This document shows positions 52,484-62,166 of a stretch of DNA of 64,000 bases, one piece after another. The number at the start of each line of letters is the position of its first letter. The stretch's first letter is position 1. This DNA is from Lactobacillus sp. (GTDB lineage Bacteria > Bacillota > Bacilli > Lactobacillales > Lactobacillaceae). A program made the translations under genes and the position numbers. Location: assembly GCF_014803895.1 (NCBI RefSeq), contig NZ_JAAVAU010000032.1:1-64000 (forward strand). Reading direction: 5' to 3'. Below the pieces are notes generated by a model that searched no databases, had not been told where the DNA came from, and worked only from the letters and a program-made list of their open reading frames with translations.

Positions 52484-52519
52484 AAAGAACATGTTCATTT
52501 TTTCGTGAACATGTTCTTT
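52484..52519. terminator. Strong inverted repeat
   Basis: AAAGAACATGTTCA / TGAACATGTTCTTT, 14-bp perfect stem with an 8-base loop. Reads as a terminator in either direction in a region without intact genes; the GAACATGTTC palindrome core could also be an old operator. Confidence 0.7.
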
Positions 52520-52590
52520 ATGAATATGAATTATTAATTGTAGGCTTAGTCACAATAGATTGTTATCTTACGGCTAATGACAAATTAATT

Positions 52591-52762
52591 AAAACTTCTT
52601 ATCAGAATTTTGACCATAAAGCTGCTTAGTCAGGTAGAGGATCTGCTCATTAAGTCAAGTGCATTCTTCGGCATAGTTACCTATTTCGTTGATTAATAAT
52701 TTATTTTGTTCAACTAATCCAGAATTAGTTTCTAACAGGGATTGAACTAATTGTTCATTCAT
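52591..52762 (-). pseudogene. IS66 family transposase (TnpC) remnant
   Basis: Minus strand, ATG with GAGGAG upstream, MNEQLVQSLLETNSGLVEQN, one in-frame stop, then LNEQILYLTKQLYGQNSDKK, which is the typical TnpC N-terminal zone (LTKQLFGxxSEK). The frame then breaks down and is lost. Remnant of an IS66 element whose tnpB trace lies upstream. Confidence 0.65.
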
Positions 52763-52839
52763 AATTAATTTCTCCTCATATCATATAAATGTAATAATTA
52801 ATATTATCAATAGTTATATAAATTTCGTCATCACACGTT

Positions 52840-52988
52840 AGCCTTCAATTAGTACTGACTTTTACCGCTTATGAAGTACCGCTGAGCTCCGCAAAAAAGA
52901 AAAAGTGAATCAATCCCCTGTCTCACATATCTGTCTTACTGCAGACGATATAGACTTCGCCAAATTCAGACAGATTAATCATTTTCAT
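52840..52988 (-). pseudogene. IS66 TnpB remnant
   Basis: Minus-strand translation gives MKMINLSEFGEVYIVCSKTD, typical of IS66 TnpB, followed by a stop, then in-frame QGIDSLFLFCGAQRYFISGK, which matches the later TnpB FCG block with the middle deleted. Same orientation and order (B before C) as an intact IS66 element. Confidence 0.6.
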
Positions 52989-53159
52989 GAAGCAATTTTC
53001 CCACGATATAACTCAACGTCTCGTGGTCAACTCATTTAAAGAAATTAAATTCAATTGTCAAAATTTTGATACTAAAGATTGAATCTAGATATTATGGGAA
53101 CAATGTGATAAATCAAGTGCATGACAGCTGAAGACTAGAAAATACTTAAGCTGTTTATA

Positions 53160-53396
53160 TTAATTTTTGTTTCTTGTTCTATAATCAACACTTGTAACCG
53201 TTTGATATTCAAAATCTCCAAGACTAAATTCAATAAACTTTTCGTTAAACAACACCAGATTAAAATCCGTACTATCTGTTGCCATAGTACTTCTATATTT
53301 TATTCCATCAAATTGAGTCTGAATTAGACTACTTATAAACTGAGTAGGAATATACTCTAGCCCTTGTCTATTTGATTGCACAGGCTTTTCTAAATC
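53160..53396 (-). pseudogene. RES-domain protein C-terminal fragment
   Basis: Open frame reads GLEYIPTQFISSLIQTQFDG then IKYRSTMATDSTDFNLVLFN. This is the C-terminal part of a RES-type domain (YIPTQ..I...DGIKY.S...NLVLF). RES domain proteins occur as NAD-degrading toxins of Res-Xre systems. The N-terminal part is absent, the frame has a stop just upstream, and no antitoxin gene is nearby, so it is a broken piece. Confidence 0.55.
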
Positions 53397-53540
53397 TTTT
53401 TATAAAGAACTTAATTAAATTACCTTAAAATTATCAGTTACTATTTATAAATAAACATTAGACAGTACATAAAATTTGTAACTCTGTCAAATAGTTTGTG
53501 TAAATAGAAATTCTTCTGTTGATTGATTTTTAATCTTTTT

Positions 53541-54052
53541 TTAGTCAAAGTATGATTCTAGGGTATCTTCAACCTGCTTAAAGACTTTATATGCTTGGGT
53601 GAAATGACGAACATTATATTCTGTTACCAATGTTTTAATAAAAGCATCTAAGGACTCTTCCATTGGAAATTCCGCTTTAGCGTTTACTTTACGCTTAATA
53701 CCAGTATTAAAAGACTCCATTAAATTTATCGTATAAATTGATGCTCTAATGGCTTGGGGCTAGTCGTAAAAAGTTAACAGATCAGCTTTGATTATTTTAA
53801 CCATATTATAATAAACAGCCTCTCAATTCTTATAAAATTCATTAATAGGGCTTATCTTTTATGATTTTCGCACCTATATTACGCATAACATGAACCCAGC
53901 AACGTTGAAAGTGAGCTTGAGGATACGTTTTAACTAAAGCATCTTTCCACCTTTCATGCTAACATCCCATCAGATAAGAAAAGTTCAACTTATTTAAAAT
54001 CCATGCTGTTTGAAATTATTAAGCATTTCAGTCCACTCTCGATACTTTAAGT
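53541..54052 (-). pseudogene. IS256/mutator-family transposase remnant
   Basis: C-terminal half is readable on the minus strand: YREWTEMLNNFKQHG, CWVHVMRNIGAKII, then IYTINLMESFNTGIKRKVNA and FPMEESLDAFIKTLVTEYNV ending VEDTLESYFD-stop. These match mutator-type transposases (N-L-M-E-S-x-N, LDxFIKTLVTEY). Several frame breaks divide the pieces. Non-functional. Confidence 0.7.
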
Positions 54053-54366
54053 AGGCTCAATGTGATAACTGAAATTCTATATCGCAAATTAAAAAGGCTT
54101 GGAAATAAATCTATACAAGCTGTTAATTCATATATACCATTTTTAATTTCGTCATTGTGCTTTTTCTCTATTTCCTCATCCTTAGATTTATTCTCAGCTC
54201 TTACTTGCCAAATTACAATCAAAGTAGCTGGAATAATCGCTACACTACCACTTAATAAATTATTTAAATAATCGGCAAACGAGGAGTAAGGAATACGCAA
54301 GGGCAGCAAAAAAATTACTACTGTGAGTATTAAAATCAAAATTACTTTTCTTTTATTATTTAACAT
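54028..54366 (-). pseudogene. Small membrane protein truncated by IS256 sequence
   Basis: 112 aa open frame. Residues 1-60 are a two-helix membrane start (VILILILTVVIFLLPLRIPY, then SGSVAIIPATLIVIWQVRAE), followed by a charged segment KDEEIEKKHNDEIKNG. The last residues and the stop fall inside the IS256 remnant, so the original C-terminus is lost. I do not recognise the family. Confidence 0.55.
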
Positions 54367-54433
54367 ATTAGCTACTGCTCCAACTTAACTTACTATTACC
54401 ATATAATTATACTCTTATTTAATATAGTAAAAA

Positions 54434-54459
54434 TAAGCCACACCCTACGGCGTGGCTTA
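54434..54459 (-). terminator. Terminator-like hairpin
   Basis: TAAGCCAC / GTGGCTTA with an inner CC..GG pair, followed on the minus strand by TTTTTA. Part of the 390-base gene-free stretch 54367-54757, which also holds an inverted repeat GTATTGAA / TTCAATAC (54479-54513) and otherwise nothing I can name. Confidence 0.7.
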
Positions 54460-54623
54460 CTTGATAATAAAAATATCAGTATTGAAAAAACGAATTAAAA
54501 CTAACTTCAATACTCAAAGCACAGACGTAAAATAAATTAGGAAAGAGTAGCTTTCACGTCCAAATATTATTATACAAGAAATTAAAAATTTCTACTAATT
54601 TATGATGTCTTAATTCATAAAAG

Positions 54624-54693
54624 AAAAAGCCTCGAGTTAGATCCCATATCATTAAATTAAGAAATGATACAGAATCTATATCGCGGCTTTTTT
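54624..54693 (-). terminator. Long imperfect hairpin after the second flippase gene
   Basis: AAAAAGCC ... GGCTTTTT outer arms enclose further pairing (AGAT/ATCT, TATCATT/AATGATA) over about 70 bases. It follows the flippase stop on the minus strand and ends in a T-rich tract. Likely terminator; the length and the layered pairing make a small mobile (MITE-like) origin possible. Confidence 0.6.
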
Positions 54694-54757
54694 ACTATGA
54701 GCGTAAAAGTTTAGAAAAATTAAGAAAGGATTTAACGCTCTATATTGATTAGACTAG

Positions 54758-56215
54758 TTATTTTCTTAATCTGCTCTTCAACTTACCAAGAAATTCAGTT
54801 GCAACACTATTATTAAGAAATATCAAAATTGCACCATATATTCCTACAGAAAGAATCACAGACAAGATAGTTCTTAAAATCATTGAAGAAATTCCAGCTT
54901 TTAGCAGTAAACAAACAACTATTATCCCAAAACAACCAATTAAAGAATCAATTAGATTTCGTAATATTTCTTTAGAAGTCAGAATAGGCTTCACAATATC
55001 CCAAGATGAATAAATATTTAAAGACATTATCATTAATTCTGCAATGACTGTACTCAATGCGGTACCATCGTAAGACATCAACGGAATTAACAAAAAATTC
55101 AACACGACGTTTACTACACCAGTAATAACAGTATTTCGTAACGAAGCGTTTTCTCTCTTAGCAGGTATTAACACACACTGATTAAAAATAGTACTAAAAT
55201 TTGAAAATATAAATGCTACAGTAATAATTTGAAGCGACAGTATAGAATCTAAATACTTCTTCCCAGCTATAACGAGAACAACTTCTTTACTCAACATTAT
55301 TAGTCCAATTGCTGCTGGTGTAACTAAAACAGAAATCATATTAATAACCTGCGACAAAACATTATTATATTCCTTAAATTTCTTTTTTCCGAAAAGCATT
55401 GCTAATCTCGGAACAGTAACTACTAACAAACCACCTATTAAGCCCGCAGCAATACCATAAATTTTTACAGCAACACTGTAAATTCCTACAGCATAATCAT
55501 TTTTTAATAAACCTAAAATAGTAGTATCGGACGATACATAAATAGTAGTTGCTACAGTAGAAGCGAAAATGACTAAGATAGGTTTTAAATGGTATTGCCA
55601 ATTATTTTTTTTAACTAGCCTAATATTAATAAATGACTTAGCATGTATCCAATTAAGAATATTAGAGCCTACTCCAGCAAAAACTGTAATCCCTGCGTAC
55701 CATACATAATCATTAGGGGTACGTACAAAGATAAAAAGTAAAATTATTGATAATATTTTGAATATAATACTACGAACAGTTATATAACTATAATCTTCAT
55801 ATATAGTATATATCCACTCAGTACCAACTGTAGTAAATAATATTTGTAATGAAAATACTAAAATTGTAGACACATAATTATGCAAATTTTTAAAGACTAA
55901 CAAACTTGCCAACAATAAAACATATGCTACTATTGTTGAAACTATATTTATAGTGAATACTTCACTAGCGAAAGTACCTATCTTTTCTTTATTATCACGA
56001 TATTTAGCACCTTCACGTACCGCATAAGTAGCAATACCCAGTCCAGCAATTAAAACAAAATAATTTACATAAGTATTAGCAAAGTTATAAATTCCCATAC
56101 CGTCAACCGAAAGTACACGTGAAACGTAAGGAAATGTAATTAACGGAAATATTAAATTTAGAGCACTTCTAAGACCGTTTAATAATGCGTTAATACCTAG
56201 AGATTTTTTTTTCAT
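54758..56215 (-). CDS. Oligosaccharide flippase (Wzx/PST family), copy 2
   Basis: 485 aa, 12-14 helices. GINALLNGLRSALNLIFPL, then ITFPYVSRVLSVDGMGIYNF, and VREGAKYRDNKEKIGTFASE mirror the copy at 40233-41696. Last gene of the minus-strand unit DUF616-acetyltransferase-epimerase-flippase. Predicted to flip the lipid-linked repeat unit assembled by the glycosyltransferases in this block. Confidence 0.93.
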   Translation of the reverse strand: MKKKSLGINALLNGLRSALNLIFPLITFPYVSRVLSVDGMGIYNFANTYVNYFVLIAGLGIATYAVREGAKYRDNKEKIGTFASEVFTINIVSTIVAYVLLLASLLVFKNLHNYVSTILVFSLQILFTTVGTEWIYTIYEDYSYITVRSIIFKILSIILLFIFVRTPNDYVWYAGITVFAGVGSNILNWIHAKSFINIRLVKKNNWQYHLKPILVIFASTVATTIYVSSDTTILGLLKNDYAVGIYSVAVKIYGIAAGLIGGLLVVTVPRLAMLFGKKKFKEYNNVLSQVINMISVLVTPAAIGLIMLSKEVVLVIAGKKYLDSILSLQIITVAFIFSNFSTIFNQCVLIPAKRENASLRNTVITGVVNVVLNFLLIPLMSYDGTALSTVIAELMIMSLNIYSSWDIVKPILTSKEILRNLIDSLIGCFGIIVVCLLLKAGISSMILRTILSVILSVGIYGAILIFLNNSVATEFLGKLKSRLRK

Positions 56216-56286
56216 CTACAACATCCTAAAATAAAAAGGTTTAAATTAATAAAAGCTTCTTTATATTTCAAAAAACAAAGATTTTA

Positions 56287-57366
56287 TTATTTATAGTATT
56301 CTTTATACCATTCGGCAAAATTTCTTAATCCTTCTTTAATTCCAATTGAAGGTTTAAAACCATAATCTTTCTCTAAAGGTTTAGAATCAGCATAAGTTAC
56401 GGGTACATCTCCGGCTTGCATAGGCACTAGTTTTTTATGACTTTCAAAATCATAATCTTTAGGTAAAACTTTAGCTCTAATTAATTCATTTTGTAGAGTA
56501 TCAATATAATCAAGCAAGTTTTCAGAAGTACCTCCACCAATATTATAAATAGCATATGGTGGGATTGGCAGACCATCTTCTCCTACTTTACGTTTAGGAG
56601 CACCTTGCATTACCAAATATACTCCTTCTACAATATCATCAATATATGTAAAATCACGTTTGCAATTTCCATAATTGAAAATTTCAATATCTTTATTATC
56701 AACTAAGCGAGTAGTAGCCGAAAAATAAAACATATCTGTTCTTCCAGCAGGACCATAAACTGTAAAGAATCTTAATCCAGTTGACGGAATATTATAAAGT
56801 TTAGAGTAAGCATGAGCCATCAACTCATTTGATTTCTTAGTTGCCGCATATAATGAAACAGGATTATCAACTCTATCATCGGTACTAAAAGGAACTTTTT
56901 TATTCCCCCCATATACCGACGAAGAAGATGCATATATTAGGTGCTCTACTCCACCTTCATATTGTTCATATGAGTGTCTACATGCTTCTAAAATATTGTA
57001 AAAGCCAATCAAATTTGAATGCACGTAAGTATTTGGATGATCAATTGAATAACGTACCCCAGCTTGAGCAGCCAAATTAACCACAAATGATGGCTTATAT
57101 GTTCTGAAAACAAAGTCTACAAACTCTTTATCTCCAATATCACCCTTGATAAATTTCCAATCGGAGGTAGAATTAATACTTTCAATTTCTTTTAATCTGT
57201 ACTCCTTTAATGAAATAGGATTATAATCGGTTAAACAATCAATACCAATAATATGAGCATTACTTACCTCTTTACGAAGTTTTTTAGCAAGACTAGAACC
57301 AATAAATCCTGCAGCACCAGTGATCAAAATTGTTTTATTATTTAATTGTAATTTTTCTTTATTCAT
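56287..57366 (-). CDS. UDP-glucuronate 4-epimerase type (NAD-dependent epimerase)
   Basis: 359 aa extended SDR. ILITGAAGFIGSSLAKKLRK, DCLTDYNPISLKEYRLKEI, VNLAAQAGVRYSIDHPN, and the active site SLYAATKKSNELMAHAYSKL (Tyr-x3-Lys). AGVRYS and the DxxxDYNPxSLK block are typical of UDP-GlcA 4-epimerases giving UDP-galacturonate. Together with the UDP-glucose dehydrogenase at 58961 this predicts a GalA-containing polysaccharide. Operon with the flippase (71-base gap). Confidence 0.87.
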   Translation of the reverse strand: MNKEKLQLNNKTILITGAAGFIGSSLAKKLRKEVSNAHIIGIDCLTDYNPISLKEYRLKEIESINSTSDWKFIKGDIGDKEFVDFVFRTYKPSFVVNLAAQAGVRYSIDHPNTYVHSNLIGFYNILEACRHSYEQYEGGVEHLIYASSSSVYGGNKKVPFSTDDRVDNPVSLYAATKKSNELMAHAYSKLYNIPSTGLRFFTVYGPAGRTDMFYFSATTRLVDNKDIEIFNYGNCKRDFTYIDDIVEGVYLVMQGAPKRKVGEDGLPIPPYAIYNIGGGTSENLLDYIDTLQNELIRAKVLPKDYDFESHKKLVPMQAGDVPVTYADSKPLEKDYGFKPSIGIKEGLRNFAEWYKEYYK

Positions 57367-57386
57367 TATCTTTAATTTTGCCTTTT

Positions 57387-57848
57387 CTAGTAATATTTAT
57401 CCTCTAAATTTCTTATACCTACTACCTTTGCAGGTACTCCCATTACAATTGAATTATCAGGAACATCCCTATTTACCACACTATTTGCTCCCACAATAGC
57501 ATTGTCACCGACTGTAATGCCACCAACAATTTTAGCTCCCGGATATACGATTACATTATCTTTCAAATGTGGATATTTTCCCTTATTTTGTCCTAAAGTT
57601 ACTTCATGATAGATAGAACAGTTATTTCCAATAACAGCTCCTTCTCCAATAGTAATATTATAAGGATGAGGTAAATACAAATTTTTACCAATTTTAGAAG
57701 TTGAATGTACTAATATATTTTTTTTTCTTATTTTAAAGTTAGAAAATTTATTAATAAAAAAGTTAGAATTATCTGAAGTTATAAACTCTACTGCTTTATT
57801 TAAGCCAAATTCAGGTACAAATAAAAATTTTATATATTTTTTTAACAT
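57387..57848 (-). CDS. LbH-type serine/sugar O-acetyltransferase
   Basis: 153 aa, shorter than full CysE. Left-handed beta-helix hexapeptide rows: NLYLPHPYNITIGEGAVIGN, CSIYHEVTLGQNKGKYPHLK, GAKIVGGITVGDNAIVGAN and the CysE-like GVPAKVVG. In polysaccharide loci such short CysE-like proteins acetylate sugars or carriers. Its stop is 20 bases from the epimerase start; its own ATG is one base from the upstream gene. Confidence 0.85.
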   Translation of the reverse strand: MLKKYIKFLFVPEFGLNKAVEFITSDNSNFFINKFSNFKIRKKNILVHSTSKIGKNLYLPHPYNITIGEGAVIGNNCSIYHEVTLGQNKGKYPHLKDNVIVYPGAKIVGGITVGDNAIVGANSVVNRDVPDNSIVMGVPAKVVGIRNLEDKYY

Positions 57849-57849
57849 T

Positions 57850-58788
57850 TTACTTATGCCCCACGGTTTCTAATCCTGGATATGTTATTACATTACCACC
57901 TAATGTACATAAGCTGTCTACCGAAATACCATGTTTATATAAAATATATGGTATTATTAATTGATCTCGTTTAGTACTCGTACTTAAAAATAATTTCCAC
58001 CACTCATTCATTATGTCTTTCATAATACTTGAAGAGTGATCACGTGCAATTACACTACATTGCAATAGGCCATAATTTGCTGGCATTCCTTCCCTTTTTA
58101 AAAAATTAATCCATTTTTCTGCAACAGATTTATTAATCTTACCAAACACAACACAAGCTGTAACTTCTTTATATACTGAAGCTCTATCCGCATGTTTAAA
58201 AAAAGCCATACCATATTTAGGCGAGATCCTATTTATAAATTCCGTGGCGTCAGTTGATAATTTTATATTTCCGTCTATATATACTGAATATTTATAATTT
58301 GGAAACAATATATGTGGCATCATTTTAAAATATCTATTAATTTCAGCCGAAGTCCAGTTATTATTTAAATTAAAATCTTTAGGATTAATTCTAGACCATA
58401 TAGAAGTTGAAGGAATTTCAAAATCTGTCACTGCATAAAAATCACAATTATCAGGTACAAATGTTGGTTCTATCAACGTATCATAGTTTCCAGTTATACA
58501 TGTATAAATTACTACTCTCTCTCCAGAAAAATAGTTTATATTTTTTTTAACTATAGATGAGTTATTACCATTCACATATTGTAATTCTTTTTGTTTAATT
58601 TTATTGCCATTAAAAATATTTTGTAAATGATTAATCACATTAGTCTTAGAATTTAATCTTTTTAATTTTGCTTCTATACTAGAATTTAATTTACTATTTT
58701 TTATCCTATTTTCATTTGCCACCTTCTTTACCGCATCTATCAACTCTACATAATTTTTTTTAATATTTTGATCATTGACATTATACAT
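57850..58788 (-). CDS. DUF616 glycosyltransferase-like protein
   Basis: 312 aa. Coiled N-terminus (about 1-90), then the DUF616/TOD1-like domain: VVIYTCITGNYDTLIEPTFV, DFYAVTD, NRYFKMMPHILFPNYKYSVY and IDGNIKLS (DxN nucleotide-sugar site), FKHADRASVYKEVTACVV. Probably a cytoplasmic glycosyltransferase for the EPS repeat; sugar unknown. I start it at ATG 58788 with AAAGAGAG upstream. First gene of the unit ending in the flippase, preceded by its own promoter region and the terminator at 58917-58950. Confidence 0.78.
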   Translation of the reverse strand: MYNVNDQNIKKNYVELIDAVKKVANENRIKNSKLNSSIEAKLKRLNSKTNVINHLQNIFNGNKIKQKELQYVNGNNSSIVKKNINYFSGERVVIYTCITGNYDTLIEPTFVPDNCDFYAVTDFEIPSTSIWSRINPKDFNLNNNWTSAEINRYFKMMPHILFPNYKYSVYIDGNIKLSTDATEFINRISPKYGMAFFKHADRASVYKEVTACVVFGKINKSVAEKWINFLKREGMPANYGLLQCSVIARDHSSSIMKDIMNEWWKLFLSTSTKRDQLIIPYILYKHGISVDSLCTLGGNVITYPGLETVGHK

Positions 58789-58916
58789 AAAAATTCTCTC
58801 TTTACGTAAATACAAAATTATTATCAATTACTTAAAGTAAGCATATAATATAAGTGTATTTTTATAAATTAAATATAGTTTTAACTATTTAAAAACTTAT
58901 ACTATTTCGTTCAAAC

Positions 58917-58950
58917 AAAAACGGGTTTTCTAAACTGAAAGCCCATTTTT
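58917..58950 (-). terminator. Terminator after the UDP-glucose dehydrogenase gene
   Basis: GGGTTTTC / GAAAGCCC, 8-bp stem with a 6-base loop and flanking A/T tracts. Separates the upstream glycosyltransferase unit from the DUF616 unit. Confidence 0.75.
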
Positions 58951-58960
58951 ACCATACTAA

Positions 58961-60208
58961 TTAATCTTTTCTAAAAATGTCTCTTGTATAAACTTTACCT
59001 TTTATGTCATCAAGAACATCACTGTAGCGATTAGCAATAATTGCATCAGATTGCTTCTTGAATTCATCTAAATTATTAACTACTTTACTCCCAAAGAAAG
59101 TTGAGCCATCTTCCAAAGTTGGTTCATATATAATTATGTCAGCACCTTTAGCTTTAACACGTTTCATAACGCCTTGAACTGAACTTTGACGGAAGTTATC
59201 ACTATTAGATTTCATAGTTAATCTATATACTCCAACAGTAACTTTCTTTTCCTTAGATGCATCGTATTGATTATTATCATCATAATCATAGTAACCAGCT
59301 TTACGAAGTACTTGATCACCAATAAAGTCTTTACGAGTGTCATTAGACTTAACAATTGCTTCAATTAGGTTTTCTGGAACATCTTTATAATTAGCCAAAA
59401 GCTGTTTTGTATCCTTAGGTAAGCAGTAACCACCATAACCAAATGAAGGATTATTGTAATGAGTACCAATACGTGGGTCAAGACCAACACCATCAATTAT
59501 TTCCTGGGTATTAAGTCCCTTCAATTCAGCATAAGTATCAAGTTCATTAAAGTAACTTACACGAAGTGCTAAATAAGTATTGGCAAACAACTTAACCGCT
59601 TCAGCTTCAGTAAAGCCCATAATTAAAGTCTTAATATCTTTATCTTCAGCACCTTCTTGTAACAAATGAGCAAAAGTATGGGCCGCATCAACTAATTTTT
59701 CATCGGCTAAATCAGTACCAACAACGATACGAGATGGATGCAAGTTATCATATAAAGCATGACCTTCACGTAAAAATTCAGGACTAAAGATAATATTCTT
59801 AGTATTAAACTTCTCACGAATATGCTTAGTGTAACCAACCGGAATAGTCGACTTAATAATCATAATGGCATTAGGATTATTTTCCATAACTAATTTAATC
59901 ACTGCTTCAACAGCTGAAGTATCAAAAAAATTCTTTTCACTATCATAATTAGTAGGAGTCGCAATAACTACAAAATCTGCATCCTTATAAGCACTAGCTC
60001 CATCAGTGGTAGCTGTGAGATTTAAGTCTTTATTTGCCAAAAAGTCTTCAATTTCTTTATCAACAATCGGAGATTTATGATTATTAATTAATTCAACTTT
60101 TTCAGGCACAATATCTACGGCTGTTACTTCATTATGTTGTGATAATAAAGTAGCTAAACTCAAACCTACGTACCCTGTACCTGCTACTGCTATTTTTAAT
60201 TCACTCAT
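58961..60208 (-). CDS. ugd: UDP-glucose 6-dehydrogenase
   Basis: 415 aa. Oxidises UDP-glucose to UDP-glucuronate. NAD site [36 protein letters not shown], catalytic Cys in [18 protein letters not shown]. Supplies UDP-GlcA that the epimerase at 56287 can convert to UDP-GalA. Fourth gene of the upstream GT unit; 4-base gap to the GT2 gene. Confidence 0.95.
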   Translation of the reverse strand: MSELKIAVAGTGYVGLSLATLLSQHNEVTAVDIVPEKVELINNHKSPIVDKEIEDFLANKDLNLTATTDGASAYKDADFVVIATPTNYDSEKNFFDTSAVEAVIKLVMENNPNAIMIIKSTIPVGYTKHIREKFNTKNIIFSPEFLREGHALYDNLHPSRIVVGTDLADEKLVDAAHTFAHLLQEGAEDKDIKTLIMGFTEAEAVKLFANTYLALRVSYFNELDTYAELKGLNTQEIIDGVGLDPRIGTHYNNPSFGYGGYCLPKDTKQLLANYKDVPENLIEAIVKSNDTRKDFIGDQVLRKAGYYDYDDNNQYDASKEKKVTVGVYRLTMKSNSDNFRQSSVQGVMKRVKAKGADIIIYEPTLEDGSTFFGSKVVNNLDEFKKQSDAIIANRYSDVLDDIKGKVYTRDIFRKD

Positions 60209-60212
60209 AACA

Positions 60213-61082
60213 TTACATCTTCCTTTCTATCATCATTGATTTTAACTTAGTAAAACTATCTAAACTCCAATGATAATAAAACTTTCTTTTTTTACGTCCT
60301 AAGCCATATTCCTTATCAGTTGAAGCATTTCCTTTATGGAAAACTATAAGATCATTAAAATACTGAAATTTCATATCATTACTGTATACTATATATTTTA
60401 AGAAATCTTCTTCTCCATACATGAAAGTTTGAGGAGATAATCCATTAAATTTATCAATATAATTATCGGAAAAAATTAAGCAAGCTCCATGTAATTTGAA
60501 ATCATCCATATTTTCTTTAATTTTTCTAACCTTTGATCCTTTGATTATAGGAACTAATTTCTTCATAAATAAATTATCAAGGTTAAGATACCACAGTAAA
60601 GACAAAAATCTAAATTTTAAAATTACCTTTTCTACTTCCTCTGGAGTATTGTATGTAGTAAATATAGGATTTTGATTTTCTTTACCACTATTAGTCAGTA
60701 TCTTAGGACCTGCTACATCAAATCCATTTTTATAATGTGTTAACAAAACATCTATAAAATCTTTTTGTTCAAACCAAGTATCATTATTTGTTAAAACTAT
60801 AATATTAGCATTTAATTTAGTTTTAGCATATTTAAAACCTAAATTATTTCCACGTGAAAATCCTAAATTTTTTTTAGAGATTATATAATGAATCTGTGAA
60901 TTTTTATTTTGCTTTTTTAATTTATCCAAAGTATTCACAGTAGATCCATTATCTACTATAACTACATGTACATTTGAATTACTTAAGTATTTTTTCAATG
61001 ATGCAACACATTTTTCAGTTTCCTTTAAATTGTTATAGTGTAGAACTACAAATACTATATTACATTTGCTTAAACTCTTCAC
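60213..61082 (-). CDS. Family 2 glycosyltransferase
   Basis: 289 aa. [50 protein letters not shown] and [14 protein letters not shown] (DxD-like NDT) give the GT2 nucleotide-sugar domain; later [18 protein letters not shown] and [15 protein letters not shown]. It adds one sugar to the lipid-linked repeat unit. In the minus-strand operon between the polymerase and ugd. Confidence 0.93.
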   Translation of the reverse strand: MKSLSKCNIVFVVLHYNNLKETEKCVASLKKYLSNSNVHVVIVDNGSTVNTLDKLKKQNKNSQIHYIISKKNLGFSRGNNLGFKYAKTKLNANIIVLTNNDTWFEQKDFIDVLLTHYKNGFDVAGPKILTNSGKENQNPIFTTYNTPEEVEKVILKFRFLSLLWYLNLDNLFMKKLVPIIKGSKVRKIKENMDDFKLHGACLIFSDNYIDKFNGLSPQTFMYGEEDFLKYIVYSNDMKFQYFNDLIVFHKGNASTDKEYGLGRKKRKFYYHWSLDSFTKLKSMMIERKM

Positions 61083-61102
61083 AAAAATCCTCTTCCTAAA
61101 AT

Positions 61103-62155
61103 TTAATTAAAAAATGAGGGAACCACTAATGGTGATAAATAATTAATCAACACACCAAAGCCAAATAAAGCCATCATCATTCCCAATAATTGAGACTTTA
61201 TTCTAACATTACCTACCACGGCATCTTGTTTTCTTTTTAAAACTACAGTTAATAACATGTAGAATAGCAACCAAGAGGCTCTTTGAACACGTAAAAATTC
61301 CGGAGACACAATTCCCATTGGTATCAGAACCAACATTAGTAAATTAATAGTTACACAAAACTTACTAAACATTTTTTCTTTTTCTGAAAAAATACTTGAA
61401 TTAACAATTTCATTATTTATAGAATAAGTTATAAAATAAAAAACAATAACCATTAAATCTAATAATAGTAATGTACCCAAACTTGTAGTAGATTCAAAAT
61501 AAAATTGTTGTCTAGTACTTGCAAACATCGATATAAATTTTTGAAGAGGCGACTTCAAAAATACCAATAAAATTGTACCTATAAAAATACCGACAGAAAA
61601 TACCTTTTGCCTTTTTTCTATAAATGGGACAAAGACAAAAAGATAATAAAAAGCTGCCGAACTATGGATTGGGACTGCTAAAGTTATTAACAATACATAT
61701 ATGATAATGCTCCACCATTTTCGTTGAAACAAAAATATAAGTGCAAAAATAAAAATTCCCAATGTTACAAAAAATCTAACTTGAATAATATCTAAGAGCG
61801 CTGGATAAAATAGATACAGCCCCCATATTAAATTATAATTCTTTCCAAGAAAATATCGCACAGCTATAAAAATAAGCAGAAGAGATATAAATACTAAAAA
61901 AGTTTTAAATTGAGGATAGTCCCATCCCTTGTTTCTTCCCCAATCATTTAACATATACCAACCTTTACCCATACCAAAAAGTTGATTAGGATTAATATGT
62001 TGGTATACATACTGATAATTAGCGAAATCAGGAACATCAGTTGAAACAAAAGTTAAATATGATAAAAAAATCAATACTAATATTCCAATAAAATTAAACC
62101 TGGGAGTAGAAATAGTTATACCTAAAATTATTAAAAAAGCGTAAATATACAGCAT
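61103..62155 (-). CDS. EpsG/Wzy-like polysaccharide polymerase
   Basis: 350 aa membrane protein with 10 or so hydrophobic segments. EpsG-type features: PDFANYQYVYQHINPNQLFG (region with the conserved Asp-Tyr), then GWYMLNDWGRNKGWDYPQFK before a TM, and RVQRASWLLFYMLLTVVLKR. Likely polymerises repeat units outside the cell. It lies between two glycosyltransferase genes, as usual for Wzy-dependent loci. Confidence 0.82.
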   Translation of the reverse strand: MLYIYAFLIILGITISTPRFNFIGILVLIFLSYLTFVSTDVPDFANYQYVYQHINPNQLFGMGKGWYMLNDWGRNKGWDYPQFKTFLVFISLLLIFIAVRYFLGKNYNLIWGLYLFYPALLDIIQVRFFVTLGIFIFALIFLFQRKWWSIIIYVLLITLAVPIHSSAAFYYLFVFVPFIEKRQKVFSVGIFIGTILLVFLKSPLQKFISMFASTRQQFYFESTTSLGTLLLLDLMVIVFYFITYSINNEIVNSSIFSEKEKMFSKFCVTINLLMLVLIPMGIVSPEFLRVQRASWLLFYMLLTVVLKRKQDAVVGNVRIKSQLLGMMMALFGFGVLINYLSPLVVPSFFN

Positions 62156-62166
62156 ACATAATTCCT

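Noticed and set aside
54624..54693. MITE insertion
   Set aside because: No target-site duplication seen and position and T tract fit a terminator; kept only as an alternative.
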